Positions 24,983 through 34,214 of a DNA stretch of 34,214 nt are shown piece after piece. Source of the DNA: Chitinophagaceae bacterium. Lineage in GTDB: Bacteria > Bacteroidota > Bacteroidia > Chitinophagales > Chitinophagaceae. The DNA is taken from contig CANCPA010000029.1 of assembly GCA_947379895.1 (NCBI GenBank), forward strand, positions 1-34,214, written 5' to 3'. The first letter of the stretch is position 1; each line of letters starts with the position of its first letter. Under the pieces are notes generated by a model. It worked only from the letters and a program-made list of their open reading frames with translations, ran no database searches and had not been told where the DNA came from. A program made the position numbers and the translations under genes.

Positions 24983-25942
24983 ATGAATATTAATTGGACA
25001 CGTTCGGATGATTTTTTTAACATCATTACAGATGGTAATTACATTTTAAGTAAAAGGATATTTGACAGCTATGATGCAAAAATACATGCAGGCATCACCG
25101 ACCCCGATATCCTGACTCTTTACACTAATAATCATCCGTATTGTATTGCTTACGATACCGCCTATGGTGTTTGGGATAGTTTAAAGAGTAGTAATAAGGG
25201 AACTACACATTGTGTTGTGCAATTGACAAACCTATTAATGTCAACTAAAGCAAAGGCTTGGGATACCGCTGTTCAGCAAATCTATCCTCAAGGCACATCT
25301 AATTATATCTCAATATTTCCTAATCATCGTACCCCTTTTCAAACAGGTACAATATTGAGTCGGATAATTGCCATGCAAAATTTAGTTACTGCAATTGGTT
25401 CAGATCTAACACTTGCAGCTGTAAAAACCTCTTTACAAACTTTTTTAACCCAATTTACAACGGCTCGGACGCAACAAGAAAATCAAATAATAGCGATAGA
25501 TAAATCGATTAATGCTTTGGAAATTGCTCGCAAAAATGCAGGAAGTTTTATGCTTTTTGGATATGCCACCTTACTTGCCAAATATTTTCTCACTCCAAAG
25601 TCAATTGATATTTTCTTTCCTATTGAATATTTGACAAATACTAAACAATCTATTTATATCAGGACGCTGACAAATCAAACACCTGATTTTCTTTTCAAAC
25701 ATAAATTTGATATTGAAAAGCAAACAATAGAAGTCATCAATAGTGGTGATAATGTTTACAGGATTTATTTCACTAATGGATTGACGGATAAACTAACCGC
25801 AGGAGAGTTGTTTATAGATGTACAACCCCATACTTCTAATAGTTACAATCCTGCATTAATGAATTATGCCGATGGCAGACGACATTGCTATGTGTTAAAC
25901 ATGAGTACAGGAACAGCAAATGTGGAAGTAGATATTTCATAA
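24983..25942 (+). CDS. Hypothetical protein, first gene of a two-gene unit with a TPR protein
   Basis: A 319-residue protein that I do not recognise. It has no signal peptide and no clear membrane segment. The N-terminal 70 residues are mixed; about 75-205 looks mostly helical, with a charged, coiled-coil-like stretch near 155-187 (TTARTQQENQIIAIDKSINA). About 208-319 is likely beta-rich and ends in regular strands (CYVLNMSTGTANVEVDIS). A motif IFPNHRTPFQTGT lies at 110-122. The next gene, a TPR protein, starts 28 bases after its stop, so the two are probably co-transcribed and may work together in the cytoplasm. Upstream lies the repeat island at 23855-24982. Codon use looks like the neighbours. 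No function is proposed. Confidence 0.75.
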   Translation: MNINWTRSDDFFNIITDGNYILSKRIFDSYDAKIHAGITDPDILTLYTNNHPYCIAYDTAYGVWDSLKSSNKGTTHCVVQLTNLLMSTKAKAWDTAVQQIYPQGTSNYISIFPNHRTPFQTGTILSRIIAMQNLVTAIGSDLTLAAVKTSLQTFLTQFTTARTQQENQIIAIDKSINALEIARKNAGSFMLFGYATLLAKYFLTPKSIDIFFPIEYLTNTKQSIYIRTLTNQTPDFLFKHKFDIEKQTIEVINSGDNVYRIYFTNGLTDKLTAGELFIDVQPHTSNSYNPALMNYADGRRHCYVLNMSTGTANVEVDIS

Positions 25943-25970
25943 ATCCCTATCTTACATTAAAATACAAAAA

Positions 25971-26978
25971 ATGCCTTCTTATCAATCGCCTTTTTATTTA
26001 CAAAAAGAATACGGTCATCTCAATGATGACAAGGAAAAAATGTTCGAACTCGCAATCAAGGAACACCCCGAAGACAGGCACTTGCTATTGATTGTGCAAG
26101 CAGGAGAGCTTTTTTGCAATATCCCAAAACGTCCGCTGTGCTGCGAAATATGCGAAATAGTAATCAAAGAATCTACTGATATAAACTTACTTGGTTGGGC
26201 TTATCGGTTTGCAGCATGGATTTATCAAGAAGATAATAAAGACTATACGAGTGCCTTGAATTGCTTTTTGAAATTGATAGAAATAGAGCCTGATGAAATT
26301 GAGATTATGATTTCGATTGGAACTTCATATAGAATGCTAAAGAAATATGAAGAAGCATTAGATTGGGCATTAAAAGCGCAAAAAGATGAAGATTATTTAG
26401 ATCAGGCATTAGAACTTTTGGGAGACATCTATTTAGAAAAAAATGAATTTGACCTTGCATTGGAATGTTATAATAAATGCCTTGAACTAGATCCACCTTC
26501 TGCTAATCTGTTGAGTAATATCGGGCTAGTTTATTATCATAAGAATGAATTTGAGACTGCCCGAAATAAGTTTCATGAAGCAATTAAACTAAATGATAAG
26601 TGGGAATACTTTCCCTACTTTATTGGGATTTGTTGGATGGCAGAAGATGATTTTTATCGGGCAATGGATTATTTTAATAGGGCATTAGTACTGCATCCAA
26701 ACATGCCTGAAGCACTAAATGGCATTGCCAAGTTGTATTATGATCATGAAGGCGATTATAAAGTTGCTATAGGGTACCTTGAAAAAGCAATTGAAGAATC
26801 TACCGAGCCGCTTTCAGAAAATATGATACTTATCTATCAAAATCTTGGAAAATTAAATTCACAAATGTTAAATAAAGAAAAGGCAGACTATTATTTCAGG
26901 AAATCTTTCGAATGTCAAGGCTTAGAAGTATTATATGATTTTGGAAAAGACCAGTTAGGTTTCGGCGATGACCATTAA
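25971..26978 (+). CDS. Tetratricopeptide-repeat protein
   Basis: A 335-residue cytoplasmic protein without signal peptide. About seven TPR-like helix pairs run from residue 76 to 316 (for example 144-176, 178-210, 212-244, 246-279), with the typical spacing and residues LGDIYLEKNEFDLALECYNK, IGLVYYHKNEFETARNKF and FNRALVLHPNMPEALNGIA. The N-terminal 75 residues carry three cysteines close together (CCEICE at 57-62) and fit no TPR. TPR arrays bind other proteins; the partner here may be the hypothetical protein encoded 28 bases upstream. Start: ATG at 25971. A hairpin lies about 110 bases after the stop. Confidence 0.85.
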   Translation: MPSYQSPFYLQKEYGHLNDDKEKMFELAIKEHPEDRHLLLIVQAGELFCNIPKRPLCCEICEIVIKESTDINLLGWAYRFAAWIYQEDNKDYTSALNCFLKLIEIEPDEIEIMISIGTSYRMLKKYEEALDWALKAQKDEDYLDQALELLGDIYLEKNEFDLALECYNKCLELDPPSANLLSNIGLVYYHKNEFETARNKFHEAIKLNDKWEYFPYFIGICWMAEDDFYRAMDYFNRALVLHPNMPEALNGIAKLYYDHEGDYKVAIGYLEKAIEESTEPLSENMILIYQNLGKLNSQMLNKEKADYYFRKSFECQGLEVLYDFGKDQLGFGDDH

Positions 26979-27320
26979 CTATTTAAACTTAAAAACAACT
27001 CCAAAAAAACAGTTACTTTTATTAAACAGCTAATAATACTTTTTAAACCCACCTAATTACGTTAAAGTACTTACTTACAGCAACTGATGACAAGTCAATT
27101 CCTTCGACTTGTTATTAGAAATAGTATTTTTTACAAATAATTCAATATTTATTATTGCGAAATAAGAATAATTAGTATTTGGTGACAGAAATGTTACTAA
27201 ACTTGCATTGTTTTTAATCAAACAGTTTCTTGATGCGTATAATTTTAAATTAATTACTTCTTTCTTGTTGTCAGTCTCAACACAATTTCAAGCAATTATT
27301 ATCCCTATTACATTTTAACA
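26979..27320. other. Intergenic region before the C25 peptidase gene
   Basis: A 342-base gap. The only structure I see is an inverted repeat, TGACAAGTC (27088-27096) and GACTTGTTA (27106-27114), with one G.T pair and a 9-base loop. It might end transcription of the TPR gene but lacks an immediate T-run. The promoter of the peptidase gene should lie here; no convincing consensus was found. No ORF was seen. Confidence 0.35.
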
Positions 27321-30300
27321 ATGCGCAAATTATTTATAGCTTTTTTTCTTCTTCTTTCCATTCAAATATTCTCTCAAACTCGACCTTTCAATAATGAATG
27401 GATCGATTATAGCAAAACTTATTATAAGTTTAAAGTAGGTAATACCGGATTGTATCGTATAACTCTGTCATCACTAACTTTAATTGGCTTGCAAAATATA
27501 CCTGCAGAACAATTTCAGTTATGGCGAAATGGTAAACAGGTACCACTTTACACGACTAATACCACAGGCACACTTGGGGCTAGCGACTATTTAGAATTTT
27601 GGGGAAAGAAAAATGACGGCAAAGCTGATAAATATTTATATAAGGATACGACCTATCAATTGAGTGATCGATTAAGTTTACAAACAGATACTGCTGCTTT
27701 TTTTCTTACGGTAAATCCTTCGCCTTCAACATCAAACCCTAATTTAAGGTTTGTGTCTGTCACTAATACGATACCGGTCAATCCTCCTGCACCCTTAACA
27801 TCATTTGACTATACTCAGTATATTGATTTCCAACAGAATATTAATCCTGGCACTGCACAAAATGCAGGTGAATATGTCTATTCATCCTCCTATGACAAAG
27901 GTGAGTTTTGGGGTTCCCAATTAATACAACAGGGATCACCGCTAAGTGTTCCTATCAATAATTTATATGCAGTTACTACAGGTGGAACCGCAACGATGCA
28001 AGCAGGATTTGTAGGTACTATTATTGGAACTAGGGCTATTCAACTTAACTTTAATAACGATATTACGAATGTAGTAAGTGGCACACTATCTGATAATGGC
28101 GAAATGACACCCGGTATCCTTTCTAATGCCAATATTCCATTGAGTACACTAAATGGTAATCCTACAAGTTTAAATATCAAAATAACACCATCTGATCCAT
28201 CTCAATACCCTTATGATGCGGTGGTTTGTAGTTATATTAAACTTACCTATCCTCGTCAATTCAATTTTGGCGGGCAAACAAGCTTCTCATTTAACTTACC
28301 TTCCTCTACTACGAACAACTATCTAGTAATTACTAATTTCAACTCAGGTAACGCAACCCCTGTTTTGTACGACTTCACTAATCAACTTCGCTATCAAGCA
28401 AATACGAGTATTGCGGGTCAATTACAATTTTTATTACCCGCTAGTACCACTTCTACTGATTTGTTATTGGTTAGTGAAGATGCTTCGGTTAATACGATTA
28501 ATGTTGTAAATAGTTTACAACAAAGAAATTTTATTGACTATTCAAATCAATCAAATCAAGGTGAATATCTCATCATTTCCAATAAAATACTAGGGCTTAA
28601 CAGTGGAGGTGCTGTTGATAATTACCGTGCTTACAGGAGTAATACTATTGCTACAAAAGTTTGCGATATTGATGAATTGGTTGATCAATTTGCCTTTGGT
28701 ATTAAAAAGCATCCGCTAAGTATCAAGAACTTTATTCGATTTGCCAATAATTCATTTACCAAAAAGCCATCTTATGTGTTTATAATTGGCAGAGGTGTTA
28801 CTTACGAACAATATCGTATGAATCAAAGTTCGCCTTATGCCGATGCCTTAAATTTAGTGCCTACATGGGGATGGCCGGCATCTGATGCCATGCTTGTTTC
28901 TCCGGGAATGGATCCAAGTACTACAATTGGGATAGGACGACTATCAGCAGTAACTGCCGATGAAGTAACCACCTATTTAACGAAGGTAAAAGCGTATGAA
29001 ACACAACCAAACAATTCTCAAACTATTGAAGCAAAAGGGTGGATGAAGAATGTGATACATGTTGCCGGTGCAGATGATCCGTCATTAAATGGCACACTAA
29101 TCGCCTACTTAAACGGCTATCAAAATATCATAACGACACCTTCTTTTGGGGCAAATGTTTATAATTTTAATAAAACAACCACAGGACCGGTTACAGCTGT
29201 TGCAAATACACAATTGAACAATTTAATGACGAATGGAGTTAGTTTACTTACTTATTTTGGTCATGGCTCTTCTTCCGTTTTGGACTATGCCAATTTAAAC
29301 GATCCTTCTATTTTTAATAATACGGGTAGATACCCGATGTTTTTGGTAAATGGCTGTAGTGTGGGAAATTTCTTCGACTTTGATCCTTCTCGATTTATCA
29401 ATTTAACAACAATTGCCGAAAAATACATTTTTGCACATGAAAGAGGAGCAATAGGATTCATAGGAAACTCTCATTTTGGTTTGACTAACTATCTAGATAC
29501 TTATACAACCGGTTTTTATAACTCGCTAGACAATGCTGGATATAATAGTGCCGTATCTAATAACATGAATGCAGCAATTGCTGCCTTGAAGTCGGGTGCA
29601 GGCAATAGTTTTAATGACTTTTATACTCGAACACATGCCGAGGAGACTATTTTAAATGGAGACCCTGCCATTAAAATTTATGGAAGTACTAAACCTGATT
29701 TCGTAGTTGAACAGTCGGGCGTTGTGTTGAGTCCTTCCATTATTTCAGTTGCCGATAAGCAATTTACGATGAAAGCTTACCTTTATAATATTGGAAAGTC
29801 AACAACTGACTCGTTTGTAAATGTATTGATTCAAAGGATTTATCCAAATGGGACAACTGAAGTTTTATATAATCAGAAAAGGGTAAATTTTGGATATGCA
29901 GATTCCGTTACATTAACAATACCAATTTTACCTTCAAGAGATAAAGGAACAAATAAGATAATCGTCACTATTAATGATGACAAGTTAATTGACGAGGCAT
30001 CATTTAGTAATAACACAGTCACTTCTACTTTCGCCATATTCGATAATGGTATTACGCCTGTTTATCCATTTAAGTTTGCTATTGTAAACAAACAAAACAT
30101 TCAATTAATAGCTTCTACTGCCAATCCTATTAAGGCATTGACAAATTACACAATGGATTTAGATACGACCGCACTGTTTAATTCTCCATTTAAAGTCACA
30201 AAAACCGTCTCTTCTATTGGTGGGGCAATTAGTTTCAATCCTAATATCACGTTTTCAGATAGTACAGTTTATTATTGGCGTGTAGCAGAAGTTCCTGAAA

Positions 30301-32465
30301 ATGGCGGTGCGTATGTTTATAACAACAGTAGTTTTATTTATTTAAAGAACAGTCAGTCTGGTTTCAATCAATCTCATTTATACCAACATTTACAGTCATC
30401 TACAAGTAGGATGTATCTTGACAGCGCAAGTAGGCAATGGAAATACTTACCGGATAGCAACAATATAGTAATCAGACAAGCGGTATTTTCTTCTATCATG
30501 TTTGAGGATCAGTATTTTCAAACAATTATCAATGGACAATGGGGACCTGCAGTTGCCTGTGTTGGACATTCGGTAATTTTTAATATATATGATCCTGTCA
30601 CATTGCTGCCATTGTATAATCAAACAATGCCTTCTACAACGCAGTCTGGCGATTTAGGAAGTTTTATGGGAAGTGCCCCTTATTGTAATATGGCCAATAG
30701 AATTTGGAATTTCGAGTTTCAAATGTTAGATACATCAGGCAGAAGGGCAGCAAGAGATTTTATCAAATGGATTCCTGCAGGCTATATTGTTACTGCAAGA
30801 TTAAATTATGATGAACCAATTACATTTGTTGATACCTGGAAACGTGATTCGGTTTATTATGGTACAAATAACACTTTGTACAGTGCTTTTAAATCGATTG
30901 GATTTACGGATGTTGATTCATTTTATAAACCTAGAATTTTTGTTTTAATATTTAAGAAGAACACGCCAACTTTCCATCCTCAATGGGTATTTAGTAACGG
31001 TTTGACAGATGCCATTCAATTAAGTATCAATGTGGCTACACCTGATACTTTAGGCTACATCACTTCGCCTCAATTTGGCCCTGCAACTTCTTGGAATACT
31101 TTGAAATGGAGTGGATTACCTTCAGAAACGAAAGCAGGGGACGTGGTTAATATTAATGTTATTGGCGTTGATACAGTTGGTAATCAAACACAATTATTTA
31201 CTTTCGACAACACCAAACAAGATGTTGATATATCATCGATAAATGCTTCTGAATATCCATATTTGTATTTATCAATGCGTAATGCTGACAGCATTAACCT
31301 TTCTCCGTATCAACTCCGCTATTGGCGATTATTGACAAATGCTATTCCTGAGGGCGCCCTAGCACCGAATGTCAAATTTATATTTACTGATACTACTAAT
31401 AAATATACGAATACTGACACATTTAGTGTAGGGCAAAAGATTAATGCAGCTATTGCATTTAAAAATATCAGCGACACCACTTTTAGAGACAGTATTATCG
31501 TAAATATGCAGATTGTAGATAATAATAATAAAACAACTATTCTGCCTTTTGGCAAACTAAAGCGACTTGCCCCCGGTGATACTGCCCTAATTTATACCAC
31601 ATTTGATGCTACAAATTATATTGGAGCAAATACCCTATCTATCAATGTGAATCCGAATAATAGTCAACCTGAAGAATATCATTTCAATAACTTTCTGTAT
31701 AAGAGTTTCTATGTGAAAAGCGATCAGATTCCTCAGTTAGATGTCACCTTCGATGGAGTTCACATTCTTAATAATGACATTATTTCGAGCAAGCCTACTA
31801 TTAAAGTAAAGCTTTTTGATCAAACTAGATATTTGTTATTAAATGATACTTCCTTAGTTACTGTGCAATTATTATCTCCGGATGGTTCTCTTCGGAAAAT
31901 AAAGTATGATAATGATACATTGAGATTTACTCCTGCAACTTCTGCAGGATCTGAGAATGCTGCATATATCGATTATACGCCTAGCTTATTACAAGATGGC
32001 TCGTATGAATTGATTATTACGGGTAAAAATAGAATGGGCGATGCTGCAGGAACACAACAATACATGGTCAAGTTTCAGGTACTAAACAAGCCTTCAATAA
32101 GTAATGTGTTCAATTATCCCAATCCATTTACGACCTCAACGGCCTTTGTTTTCACTTTAACAGGAAGTGAAGTGCCTCAGAACATAAAGATTGAGATACT
32201 TACAATAACGGGTAAAGTTGTAAAAGAAATTACCCGAGAGCAACTAGGAAATCTTCATATTGGCAATAATGTGACCTCCTATAAATGGGATGGAACGGAT
32301 ATGTTTGGTGCAAAATTGGGTAACGGGGTATATTTATATCGAGTAGTTACTAAGTTAAATGGTAATAGTATTGATAATTATTCTAACGTTTCTAAAAGTA
32401 GTAATAGTGCAAATACCGACCACTTTTTTACGGGTGGTTACGGAAAGATGTATCTAATGCGATAA
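27321..32465 (+). CDS. Gingipain-type C25 cysteine peptidase, PorU-like (T9SS-linked)
   Basis: A 1714-residue secreted protein. Signal peptide about 1-18 (IFSQ). The N-terminal region (about 25-400) resembles the PorU beta domain (YYKFKVGNTGLYRITL). The peptidase C25 domain covers about 415-790, with the dyad His648 in TYFGHGSSS and Cys679 in LVNGCSVGNFF. CARDB/Ig-like domains follow, near 795-890 and in the 1400s. The C-terminus has a FlgD-like Ig fold (about 1595-1680: FNYPNPFTTS, KWDGTDMFG, NGVYLYRV). C25 proteins of Bacteroidota include PorU, the sortase that removes T9SS signals from cargo, which would act on the type A and B proteins encoded here. But PorU of Porphyromonas is about 1160 residues, so this longer protein may be a paralogue. 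It is followed after 20 bases by an RDD gene. Confidence 0.82.
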   Translation: MRKLFIAFFLLLSIQIFSQTRPFNNEWIDYSKTYYKFKVGNTGLYRITLSSLTLIGLQNIPAEQFQLWRNGKQVPLYTTNTTGTLGASDYLEFWGKKNDGKADKYLYKDTTYQLSDRLSLQTDTAAFFLTVNPSPSTSNPNLRFVSVTNTIPVNPPAPLTSFDYTQYIDFQQNINPGTAQNAGEYVYSSSYDKGEFWGSQLIQQGSPLSVPINNLYAVTTGGTATMQAGFVGTIIGTRAIQLNFNNDITNVVSGTLSDNGEMTPGILSNANIPLSTLNGNPTSLNIKITPSDPSQYPYDAVVCSYIKLTYPRQFNFGGQTSFSFNLPSSTTNNYLVITNFNSGNATPVLYDFTNQLRYQANTSIAGQLQFLLPASTTSTDLLLVSEDASVNTINVVNSLQQRNFIDYSNQSNQGEYLIISNKILGLNSGGAVDNYRAYRSNTIATKVCDIDELVDQFAFGIKKHPLSIKNFIRFANNSFTKKPSYVFIIGRGVTYEQYRMNQSSPYADALNLVPTWGWPASDAMLVSPGMDPSTTIGIGRLSAVTADEVTTYLTKVKAYETQPNNSQTIEAKGWMKNVIHVAGADDPSLNGTLIAYLNGYQNIITTPSFGANVYNFNKTTTGPVTAVANTQLNNLMTNGVSLLTYFGHGSSSVLDYANLNDPSIFNNTGRYPMFLVNGCSVGNFFDFDPSRFINLTTIAEKYIFAHERGAIGFIGNSHFGLTNYLDTYTTGFYNSLDNAGYNSAVSNNMNAAIAALKSGAGNSFNDFYTRTHAEETILNGDPAIKIYGSTKPDFVVEQSGVVLSPSIISVADKQFTMKAYLYNIGKSTTDSFVNVLIQRIYPNGTTEVLYNQKRVNFGYADSVTLTIPILPSRDKGTNKIIVTINDDKLIDEASFSNNTVTSTFAIFDNGITPVYPFKFAIVNKQNIQLIASTANPIKALTNYTMDLDTTALFNSPFKVTKTVSSIGGAISFNPNITFSDSTVYYWRVAEVPENGGAYVYNNSSFIYLKNSQSGFNQSHLYQHLQSSTSRMYLDSASRQWKYLPDSNNIVIRQAVFSSIMFEDQYFQTIINGQWGPAVACVGHSVIFNIYDPVTLLPLYNQTMPSTTQSGDLGSFMGSAPYCNMANRIWNFEFQMLDTSGRRAARDFIKWIPAGYIVTARLNYDEPITFVDTWKRDSVYYGTNNTLYSAFKSIGFTDVDSFYKPRIFVLIFKKNTPTFHPQWVFSNGLTDAIQLSINVATPDTLGYITSPQFGPATSWNTLKWSGLPSETKAGDVVNINVIGVDTVGNQTQLFTFDNTKQDVDISSINASEYPYLYLSMRNADSINLSPYQLRYWRLLTNAIPEGALAPNVKFIFTDTTNKYTNTDTFSVGQKINAAIAFKNISDTTFRDSIIVNMQIVDNNNKTTILPFGKLKRLAPGDTALIYTTFDATNYIGANTLSINVNPNNSQPEEYHFNNFLYKSFYVKSDQIPQLDVTFDGVHILNNDIISSKPTIKVKLFDQTRYLLLNDTSLVTVQLLSPDGSLRKIKYDNDTLRFTPATSAGSENAAYIDYTPSLLQDGSYELIITGKNRMGDAAGTQQYMVKFQVLNKPSISNVFNYPNPFTTSTAFVFTLTGSEVPQNIKIEILTITGKVVKEITREQLGNLHIGNNVTSYKWDGTDMFGAKLGNGVYLYRVVTKLNGNSIDNYSNVSKSSNSANTDHFFTGGYGKMYLMR

Positions 32466-32485
32466 GATACAATAACTTCGCCGCC

Positions 32486-32863
32486 ATGCAAGCAGTAGGA
32501 ATCGGGACAAGGGTCTTAAATTTTTTGATAGATACCATTATTATTTCCATCATCAGTGGATTGTGTTATCATGGATGGAACGTGTACGTACTTTTCTATG
32601 GTTATCGTGGATTCAACTTTGGATGGTACTTTTTTGGCATTATATTTATTTACTACACATTTTTCGAATTCATCTTTGCCCGTACTCCCGGCAAGTGGGC
32701 TTCGTATAGTAAAGTAGTGGATAGACAAGGTAACAGGCCTTCCTTTGCAAGTATACTTATTCGCAGTCTCACAAGAATAATTATCATCGATATGTTTTTC
32801 ATCCCTTTTCTCGATAAGTCCTTGCATGATTATTTCAGTAAGACGGAAGTTGTGGAAGCTTAA
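32486..32863 (+). CDS. RDD-family membrane protein
   Basis: A 125-residue inner-membrane protein with three hydrophobic segments at about 10-28, 45-64 and 92-109. RDD hallmarks are Arg9 and Asp16 in the first segment (RVLNFLID), the ARTPGKW loop after the second (65-71), and a C-terminal LHDYFSKTEVV, which matches the usual L.D...T.VV ending. The role of this family is poorly defined; some members are linked to ion transport. The start is 20 bases after the C25 peptidase stop, so they likely share a transcript. It is shorter than many RDD proteins but complete. Confidence 0.88.
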   Translation: MQAVGIGTRVLNFLIDTIIISIISGLCYHGWNVYVLFYGYRGFNFGWYFFGIIFIYYTFFEFIFARTPGKWASYSKVVDRQGNRPSFASILIRSLTRIIIIDMFFIPFLDKSLHDYFSKTEVVEA

Positions 32864-32942
32864 TAGAGTGATGAACTATGAGTGATGAGTGTACGCATCC
32901 CTTATAGGATTAATGACATGAAATTAACAAAACAAAATTATA

Positions 32943-32987
32943 TCCCTTGTGTTCTTTTTGTTTACCCTAGTGACTCTTGTGGTAAAG
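32943..32987. repeat. Single arm of the dispersed hairpin repeat
   Basis: TCCCTTGTGTTCTTTTTG through TTGTGGTAAAGC aligns with the right arms at 18744-18793 and 24126-24176 (TCCTTGTGTTCCTT ... GTGGTAAAACC). No left arm was found. It sits between the RDD gene and hscA, 19 bases before the hscA start. Just before it is a simple word array (GTGATGAACTATGAGTGATG near 32868-32887). Confidence 0.45.
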
Positions 32988-33005
32988 CAATAAAATAAAA
33001 ATAAT

Positions 33006-34214
33006 ATGGCAAAGATTGGAATTAATATAGTAACAGGTAGTCTGCAACAAGCAGAAGTGATTGTGGGCATTGACTTAGGAACCACAAATAGCCTCGTGGC
33101 AACGATTCATCCCGACACCAAACAACCTATAGCACTCAAGGAATTTGATAATAGTAGTCTAGTTCCAAGTATCGTGCATTTCGATTCTTTTGGGAATGCC
33201 TCGGTTGGTGAAGAGGCAAAAAAGTTTTTGGAAACAGAACCTCAAAATACCATCTTTAGTGCAAAGCGCTTGATGGGAAAAAGCTATAATGATGTAAAAA
33301 CGAATGCAGGATTCTTTACTTATAAGGTAATTGATGACAATACGGATAGTTTGGTAAAGGTTCAGGTGGGTAATCAATTTTATTCTCCTATTGATTTGTC
33401 TTCCTATATCTTGAAGGAATTAAAGAAACGTGCAGAACATATTTTGAAGACCCCTGTTACAAAAGCCGTGATTACGGTACCTGCCTATTTCAACGATTCA
33501 CAACGTCAGGCAACGAGGGATGCGGGAAAATTAGCAGGTCTAGATGTATTACGGATTGTAAATGAACCTACAGCGGCGGCCTTAGCGTATGGATTGGGAC
33601 TAGAAAAAGATGAGGAGAAAACAATTGCTGTATATGATTTAGGTGGAGGTACTTTCGATGTATCAATCCTACGTATCACTAGCGGAATATTTGAAGTATT
33701 GAGTACTAATGGAGATACCTATTTGGGTGGCGATGATTTTGATCGTTTGATTATTCAATATTGGCTGAAAGAAATTGGTTTGTCGGAGGAAGAAATGCAT
33801 CGCAACAAACAATTGGCACAAACCCTACGTTTGGTTGCTGAAGAGGCAAAGAAACACTTGAGTGAGCATAATTCTTTTGAGTTTGCTTCATCTAACCTTT
33901 TACCTTATACCTTAAGTCTTACCACTGAAAAATTTAATAAATTAATTCAGCCATTGATTGAAAAAACAATAAATAGTTGTGTTAATGCATTGAAGGATGC
34001 AGATTTAAAGGCAACTGATATTGATACAATTGTCATGGTGGGAGGAAGCACCCGAGTTCCTGCATTAAAGAATGCCGTGAGTGCATTTTTTGGAAAGCCT
34101 GTTAATGATTCAGTGAATCCTGATGAAGTGGTTGCACTCGGTGCAGCAATTCAAGCAGATATTTTAGCTGGAAATAATAAGGACTTCTTGTTACTGGATA
34201 TTACGCCGTTGAGT
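33006..34214 (+). CDS. hscA: Fe-S cluster assembly chaperone HscA (Hsp70 family), 3' end cut by window
   Basis: The frame from the ATG at 33006 stays open for 403 codons to the window edge. It encodes the Hsp70 nucleotide-binding domain and ends in the interdomain linker (LLLDITPLS). ATP-site motifs are [13 protein letters not shown] (21-33), [20 protein letters not shown] (211-219) and VGGSTRVP (345-352). The N-terminal extension of about 20 residues before GIDLGTTNS and the NSLVAT motif separate HscA from DnaK, which starts almost directly at [10 protein letters not shown]. HscA helps release Fe-S clusters from the scaffold IscU with the cochaperone HscB. About a third of the protein, the substrate-binding domain, lies beyond the window, where partner genes of Fe-S assembly might follow. 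The gene is 142 bases after the RDD gene. Confidence 0.9.
   Translation, partial: MAKIGINIVTGSLQQAEVIVGIDLGTTNSLVATIHPDTKQPIALKEFDNSSLVPSIVHFDSFGNASVGEEAKKFLETEPQNTIFSAKRLMGKSYNDVKTNAGFFTYKVIDDNTDSLVKVQVGNQFYSPIDLSSYILKELKKRAEHILKTPVTKAVITVPAYFNDSQRQATRDAGKLAGLDVLRIVNEPTAAALAYGLGLEKDEEKTIAVYDLGGGTFDVSILRITSGIFEVLSTNGDTYLGGDDFDRLIIQYWLKEIGLSEEEMHRNKQLAQTLRLVAEEAKKHLSEHNSFEFASSNLLPYTLSLTTEKFNKLIQPLIEKTINSCVNALKDADLKATDIDTIVMVGGSTRVPALKNAVSAFFGKPVNDSVNPDEVVALGAAIQADILAGNNKDFLLLDITPLS

Noticed and set aside
32516-32827. Minus-strand ORF of 103 residues opposite the RDD gene
   Set aside because: The plus-strand frame has clear RDD motifs and membrane segments, so the opposite frame is a shadow.
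1-34214. tRNA, rRNA or riboswitch genes
   Set aside because: No cloverleaf-like or known conserved RNA motif was recognised by eye on either strand; a covariance-model scan was not possible here.

Overview
The window looks like chromosomal DNA of an AT-rich Bacteroidota bacterium, most likely near the Chitinophagaceae or a related Sphingobacteriia/Chitinophagia lineage. The evidence is a SusC/SusD pair, PKD-rich lipoproteins with SxxC-type lipoboxes, type IX secretion (T9SS) C-terminal signals of both type A and type B, a gingipain-type C25 peptidase, and an HscA chaperone with the N-terminal extension usual in this phylum. The assignment is from remembered protein families; no search was run.

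Layout. At 1-86 lies the 5' end of a DUF5618-like gene (minus). From 344 to 12170, all on the minus strand, is a polysaccharide-utilisation locus for a beta-1,3-glucan (laminarin-like). Read 5'->3' it holds a 1120-residue secreted protein made only of glycan-binding-like and Ig-like modules, a strong hairpin terminator, then a tightly packed operon: SusC, SusD, a lipoprotein with two PKD and two jelly-roll modules, a second PKD lipoprotein, and a GH16 endo-glucanase lipoprotein. Gaps inside the operon are only about 6-12 bases. Together they would bind glucan at the surface, cut it (GH16), and import oligosaccharides through the SusCD gate.

From 12838 to 16459 (plus) are an orphan ParA-type ATPase and a large adhesin-like protein with a type B T9SS signal. 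At 16850-18466 (minus) is a GH43 glycosidase, and at 18993-20948 (plus) a glycogen-debranching-type enzyme. At 21056-23854 (minus) is a TonB-receptor-like outer-membrane barrel. From 24983 to 26978 an unknown protein and a TPR protein form a two-gene unit. From 27321 on (plus) come a 1714-residue C25 peptidase (PorU-like), an RDD membrane protein, and hscA, which runs off the window.

The most unexpected content is not coding. The intergenic regions hold a family of small hairpin elements. Three are complete, each with terminal inverted repeats and an exact 7-bp direct repeat on both sides (16590-16818, 24013-24191, 24582-24825), and look like non-autonomous mobile elements (MITEs). Two of them frame a tandem array of five and a bit 41-bp units (24342-24573), each unit able to fold into an imperfect hairpin. 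This makes a repeat island of about 1 kb between 23855 and 24982. Diverged arms of the same vocabulary occur at 18656-18793 and 32943-32987. No transposase, CRISPR array, tRNA or rRNA was recognised.
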